Assembly: GCA_040905025.1 (NCBI GenBank)
Contig: JBBDSJ010000033.1
Location: 1-9,270 of the forward strand
Direction: 5' to 3'
Source: JBBDSJ01 sp040905025
GTDB lineage: Bacteria > Pseudomonadota > Gammaproteobacteria > Methylohalomonadales > Methylohalomonadaceae
Length of the DNA stretch: 9,270 bases
In this document: piece by piece, positions 6,714 through 9,270 of the stretch
Numbering within the stretch: the first letter of the stretch is position 1
Layout of the letters: each line of letters starts with the position of its first letter
Notes under the pieces: model-generated
Database searches by the model: none
What the model saw: the letters and a program-made list of their open reading frames with translations, nothing else
Told to the model about the DNA's origin: nothing
Translations under genes and position numbers: made by a program

Positions 6714-9253
6714 GGCTGTACCCCCAGGGTTTGCAGACAGCTGCGCAGATCGGCCGCCATTTCGCTGCCGCGCTGATAGCGCTGATCCGGATCCTTGACC
6801 AGAGCCTTGTCAATAATAGCCATCACACACGGAGCCTCGCCAGCAATATCAGGCCTGACTTCTGACAATATCGGGTGTGGATCATTGGCAATCTTGAACA
6901 TCAGCGTGGCCATCGATTCACCACGGAACGGCAGTTTGCCCGTCAGCAGCTGATAAAACATTACACCCAGCGAGAAGATATCGGAACGGCCATCGACTTT
7001 CTTGCCGGACAGCTGTTCTGGCGACATATAGGAAGGTGTACCCAGTACCATGCCGGTTTTGGTTTTGCTTGAATCAGTAATCCGGGCGATACCGAAGTCC
7101 GTCAGTTTGATGGCACCGGTGTCCGGTTCAAACATGATATTGGCCGGTTTGATATCGCGGTGCACAACGTTTTTGCCATGGGCATAATCCAGCGCATCAG
7201 CAGCCATTGCTGTGACTTCGAGGACTTTGCGTATGGGCAGCAGGCTTTCCAGCTGGGTGTAAACGGTCATGTCATGACCACTGAGGAATTCCATCGCGAT
7301 ATACGCCAGATCATGTTCTTCACCGGCATCATAGATGGTAACGATATTCGGATGCGTCAGCCGCCCGGCCGTTTCCGCTTCACGGAAGAAGCGGCTTTTG
7401 ACCTGTTCCAGTTCATCACCTTCAAATTCTTCCGACAGCGCCAGTGTCTTGACTGCCACGACGCGGTTAATCTTCGGATCCCGGCCCAGGTAAACAACGC
7501 CCATCGCGCCCTTACCCAGTTCTTTCTCGACTTCATAGCGGCCGAGCATGGGTTTTGATACCCCGTCGCCTGCAAGCATCAACGTGGCGTTTGCCTTGCC
7601 ACCGCTGCCGCCGATGATCAGGGTGTCCTGCATATTCCGGCTGCGTTTCAGCCGATCCTGCAAATCCTTGAATTTTGGACTAAATTTATTGATGTATTCA
7701 TATACTGACACGGCCTTGTTGAACTGGCGTTTGCGTTCATAATCGAGTGCCAGGTTATACAGCGGCTCGGCGATATTTTCGTCTTGCGGGCACTTGCGGA
7801 ATTTTTCAAATGCCATGTCGAGCTGGCCTTGTTGCTGGAACGCCAGGCCGAGCATGCGGTTGCTTTCAGCCGATGCCTCATCTGATTTCAGCTTGCCGAT
7901 TTCAGTGGCGAGGAAACGTTTGCTGATCAAGAGCAGATAGCCACCCACCAGCAGTGCTGCCGGCCACATCAACTGTACCCACATGGATTGCTGAATCAGC
8001 AAGTACTGGCTGCTGCCGAACAGCCCCAACAGTAAAATCAGGCTGCCGAGTGCGGCCCAGCCTGCCGATAAACGCGGTACTAGCAGGATCAGAAACAGCG
8101 CGATCAAGGCAAATGCGCCCAGCCGGCCATACTCGCCCCAGACTGGTTCGACGAAGAAATCCTGGTTGAGAATGCTGGATACGACATTGGCGAGTACCAG
8201 TACGGGCGGCATGCCTTCTGCCACAGGTGTCGGGAATGGTGTGCCGACACCAAACGCTGTGGCGCCGAGCAGTACGATTTTGTCTTGATACTTCCCGGTA
8301 GTAATCTTGCCTTCGACGACATCATAAAATGAGTCGACACTGAACGCGCTACGATTGTCGTCACCCTGGTAAAAATATGGATACATGCGGCTGATGGAGT
8401 CGGTCAGTATGCGCAGACGGCCGAGTGTGACGGCTTCACCGAGCTGGACCTGGATATCCTCGGATGTGAGATTCAGGTTGCGCGCAGCGATTTGCAGCGC
8501 CAGGGAGGGGTAGTAGCTGCCGTCATAATCAATCAGCAGTAATTCCGAGCGTACGGTGCCGTCAGCATCCCACCAGGTGTTCATGTGACCGATAGCAGCG
8601 GCGGCCTCGGCCAATGCCGGAATGGGCGGTGTTGCTGATTCCGCCGGCCACGGTGCGCCATCTGCCGGATTACCGGACTTGTTATCGACCTGATTACGAC
8701 TGATGCTGGCGGGTAATGTCGAGTCCGGTCGACTCAGGACAACACCGCTGCGCGACAGGTTGAATTGCATGCCCATGACAACATTGCCGGCGCTCGTCAT
8801 GCTGGCAGCAAGTTTGGCGTCGGTATCCAGATCGGCGCGGGAATCGCGCAGTTGCTGGCCGAAGGCAGCGGCATCCGGATCGCCGGAATAAGCCAGCGCG
8901 GAGCTGTCATAAAATTCAATCAGCTGGTTAATATGCACCAGCCCGGGGTCGATTTGTGGCTCCGACAGCAAGATGGTATTGCCAATCACACGGGCGCCGC
9001 TGTCGGCCAGTTGTTCGATCATGCGGCCCAGCCGATCACGTGGCCAGGGCCAGCGGCCGAGGTTGGCTATACTTTCATCATCGATGGCAATCACAGCTAT
9101 ACGATCACTGGCGGCACGATCAGACAAGCGCAGGCCCAAATCATAGGCGCTGCGTTCGAGCCCCGTGATCACTCCCGAGTTGGCGATTGCCAGAAAAAAC
9201 GCGACGATAAGCAGACCGGTAAACCAGTCACGTCGCCAGAACCCCTTTTTCAT
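6710..9253 (-). CDS. CHASE2-TM-TPR Hanks-type Ser/Thr protein kinase
   Basis: This 847-aa inner-membrane receptor kinase has helix 1 at about 11-30 and a periplasmic CHASE2 sensor at about 31-370, with the signature AIDDESIANLGRWPWPRD (56-73) and KIVLLGATAFGVGTPFPTPV (325-344). Three helices follow (about 377-394, 400-420, 425-444). A cytosolic helical segment (about 463-526) resembles two TPR units, then comes a Gly/Ser-rich linker (about 540-565) and the kinase domain (about 572-845). Kinase residues are complete: Gly loop G580-KGAMG-V586, K602, E625, HRDIKPAN with D700, K702 and N705, DFG 719-721, and the SPE equivalent of APE at 745-747. It is an RD kinase, so activation-loop phosphorylation is likely (several Ser/Thr in 726-739). 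Sensor first and kinase last is the reverse of PknB-type kinases. It is coupled to the phosphatase gene by a 4-base overlap. Confidence 0.95.
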   Translation of the reverse strand: MKKGFWRRDWFTGLLIVAFFLAIANSGVITGLERSAYDLGLRLSDRAASDRIAVIAIDDESIANLGRWPWPRDRLGRMIEQLADSGARVIGNTILLSEPQIDPGLVHINQLIEFYDSSALAYSGDPDAAAFGQQLRDSRADLDTDAKLAASMTSAGNVVMGMQFNLSRSGVVLSRPDSTLPASISRNQVDNKSGNPADGAPWPAESATPPIPALAEAAAAIGHMNTWWDADGTVRSELLLIDYDGSYYPSLALQIAARNLNLTSEDIQVQLGEAVTLGRLRILTDSISRMYPYFYQGDDNRSAFSVDSFYDVVEGKITTGKYQDKIVLLGATAFGVGTPFPTPVAEGMPPVLVLANVVSSILNQDFFVEPVWGEYGRLGAFALIALFLILLVPRLSAGWAALGSLILLLGLFGSSQYLLIQQSMWVQLMWPAALLVGGYLLLISKRFLATEIGKLKSDEASAESNRMLGLAFQQQGQLDMAFEKFRKCPQDENIAEPLYNLALDYERKRQFNKAVSVYEYINKFSPKFKDLQDRLKRSRNMQDTLIIGGSGGKANATLMLAGDGVSKPMLGRYEVEKELGKGAMGVVYLGRDPKINRVVAVKTLALSEEFEGDELEQVKSRFFREAETAGRLTHPNIVTIYDAGEEHDLAYIAMEFLSGHDMTVYTQLESLLPIRKVLEVTAMAADALDYAHGKNVVHRDIKPANIMFEPDTGAIKLTDFGIARITDSSKTKTGMVLGTPSYMSPEQLSGKKVDGRSDIFSLGVMFYQLLTGKLPFRGESMATLMFKIANDPHPILSEVRPDIAGEAPCVMAIIDKALVKDPDQRYQRGSEMAADLRSCLQTLGVQP

Positions 9254-9270
9254 TCAGGCTGTTGGCCCTT

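Noticed and set aside
6653..9168. Several plus-strand open frames of 60-130 codons opposite the kinase gene
   Set aside because: No recognisable domains or ribosome binding sites, and the opposite strand carries a complete multidomain kinase.
5219..9253. Type VI secretion regulatory locus (PpkA-PppA-Fha type)
   Set aside because: Kinase, phosphatase and FHA are present, but no secretion structural gene is visible and the kinase carries CHASE2, so a stand-alone signalling cassette is the simpler reading.

Overview
The window looks like a chromosomal segment of a Gram-negative bacterium, most likely a gammaproteobacterium. The grounds are moderate GC content, a four-gene MCE/Mla-type envelope lipid ABC transport operon that includes an outer-membrane lipoprotein, and inner-membrane CHASE2 sensors facing a periplasm. 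No genus can be named from sequence alone. I see no RNA genes, insertion sequences, CRISPR arrays or phage genes. The DNA is almost fully coding.

Left half, plus strand (1-4989): the 3' end of an MlaE-type permease, an MlaF-type ATPase, a long MlaD-type MCE protein, and a PqiC/ABC_trans_aux-type lipoprotein. Together they form an inner-membrane lipid transporter with a periplasm-spanning MCE needle and an outer-membrane anchor. Only 34 bases after the lipoprotein, in the same direction, comes a CHASE2-domain class III adenylate cyclase (746 aa). Its key catalytic residues are intact and its substrate-specifying pair is of the Lys/Thr (class IIIb) type.

Right half, minus strand (9253 down to 5029): a CHASE2-TM-TPR-Ser/Thr kinase (847 aa), a PP2C-type phosphatase that overlaps it by 4 bases, and, after a 146-base gap, a cytosolic FHA protein (238 aa). 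This is a complete write/erase/read phosphothreonine signalling cassette. It converges on the cyclase gene, and a perfect 9-bp hairpin at 4997-5024 separates the two units.

The most interesting reading is of the locus as a whole. Two CHASE2 receptors with closely similar N-terminal signatures (both contain ELGRWPW or NLGRWPW) but different outputs, cAMP and protein phosphorylation, lie tail to tail beside an envelope lipid transporter. The kinase juxtamembrane linker has two Thr motifs with an aliphatic +3 residue (T544, T557). The FHA protein has a similar one after an acidic stretch (T107). These are candidate phospho-switch sites linking the three minus-strand proteins. That wiring is inference; the domain assignments are well supported.
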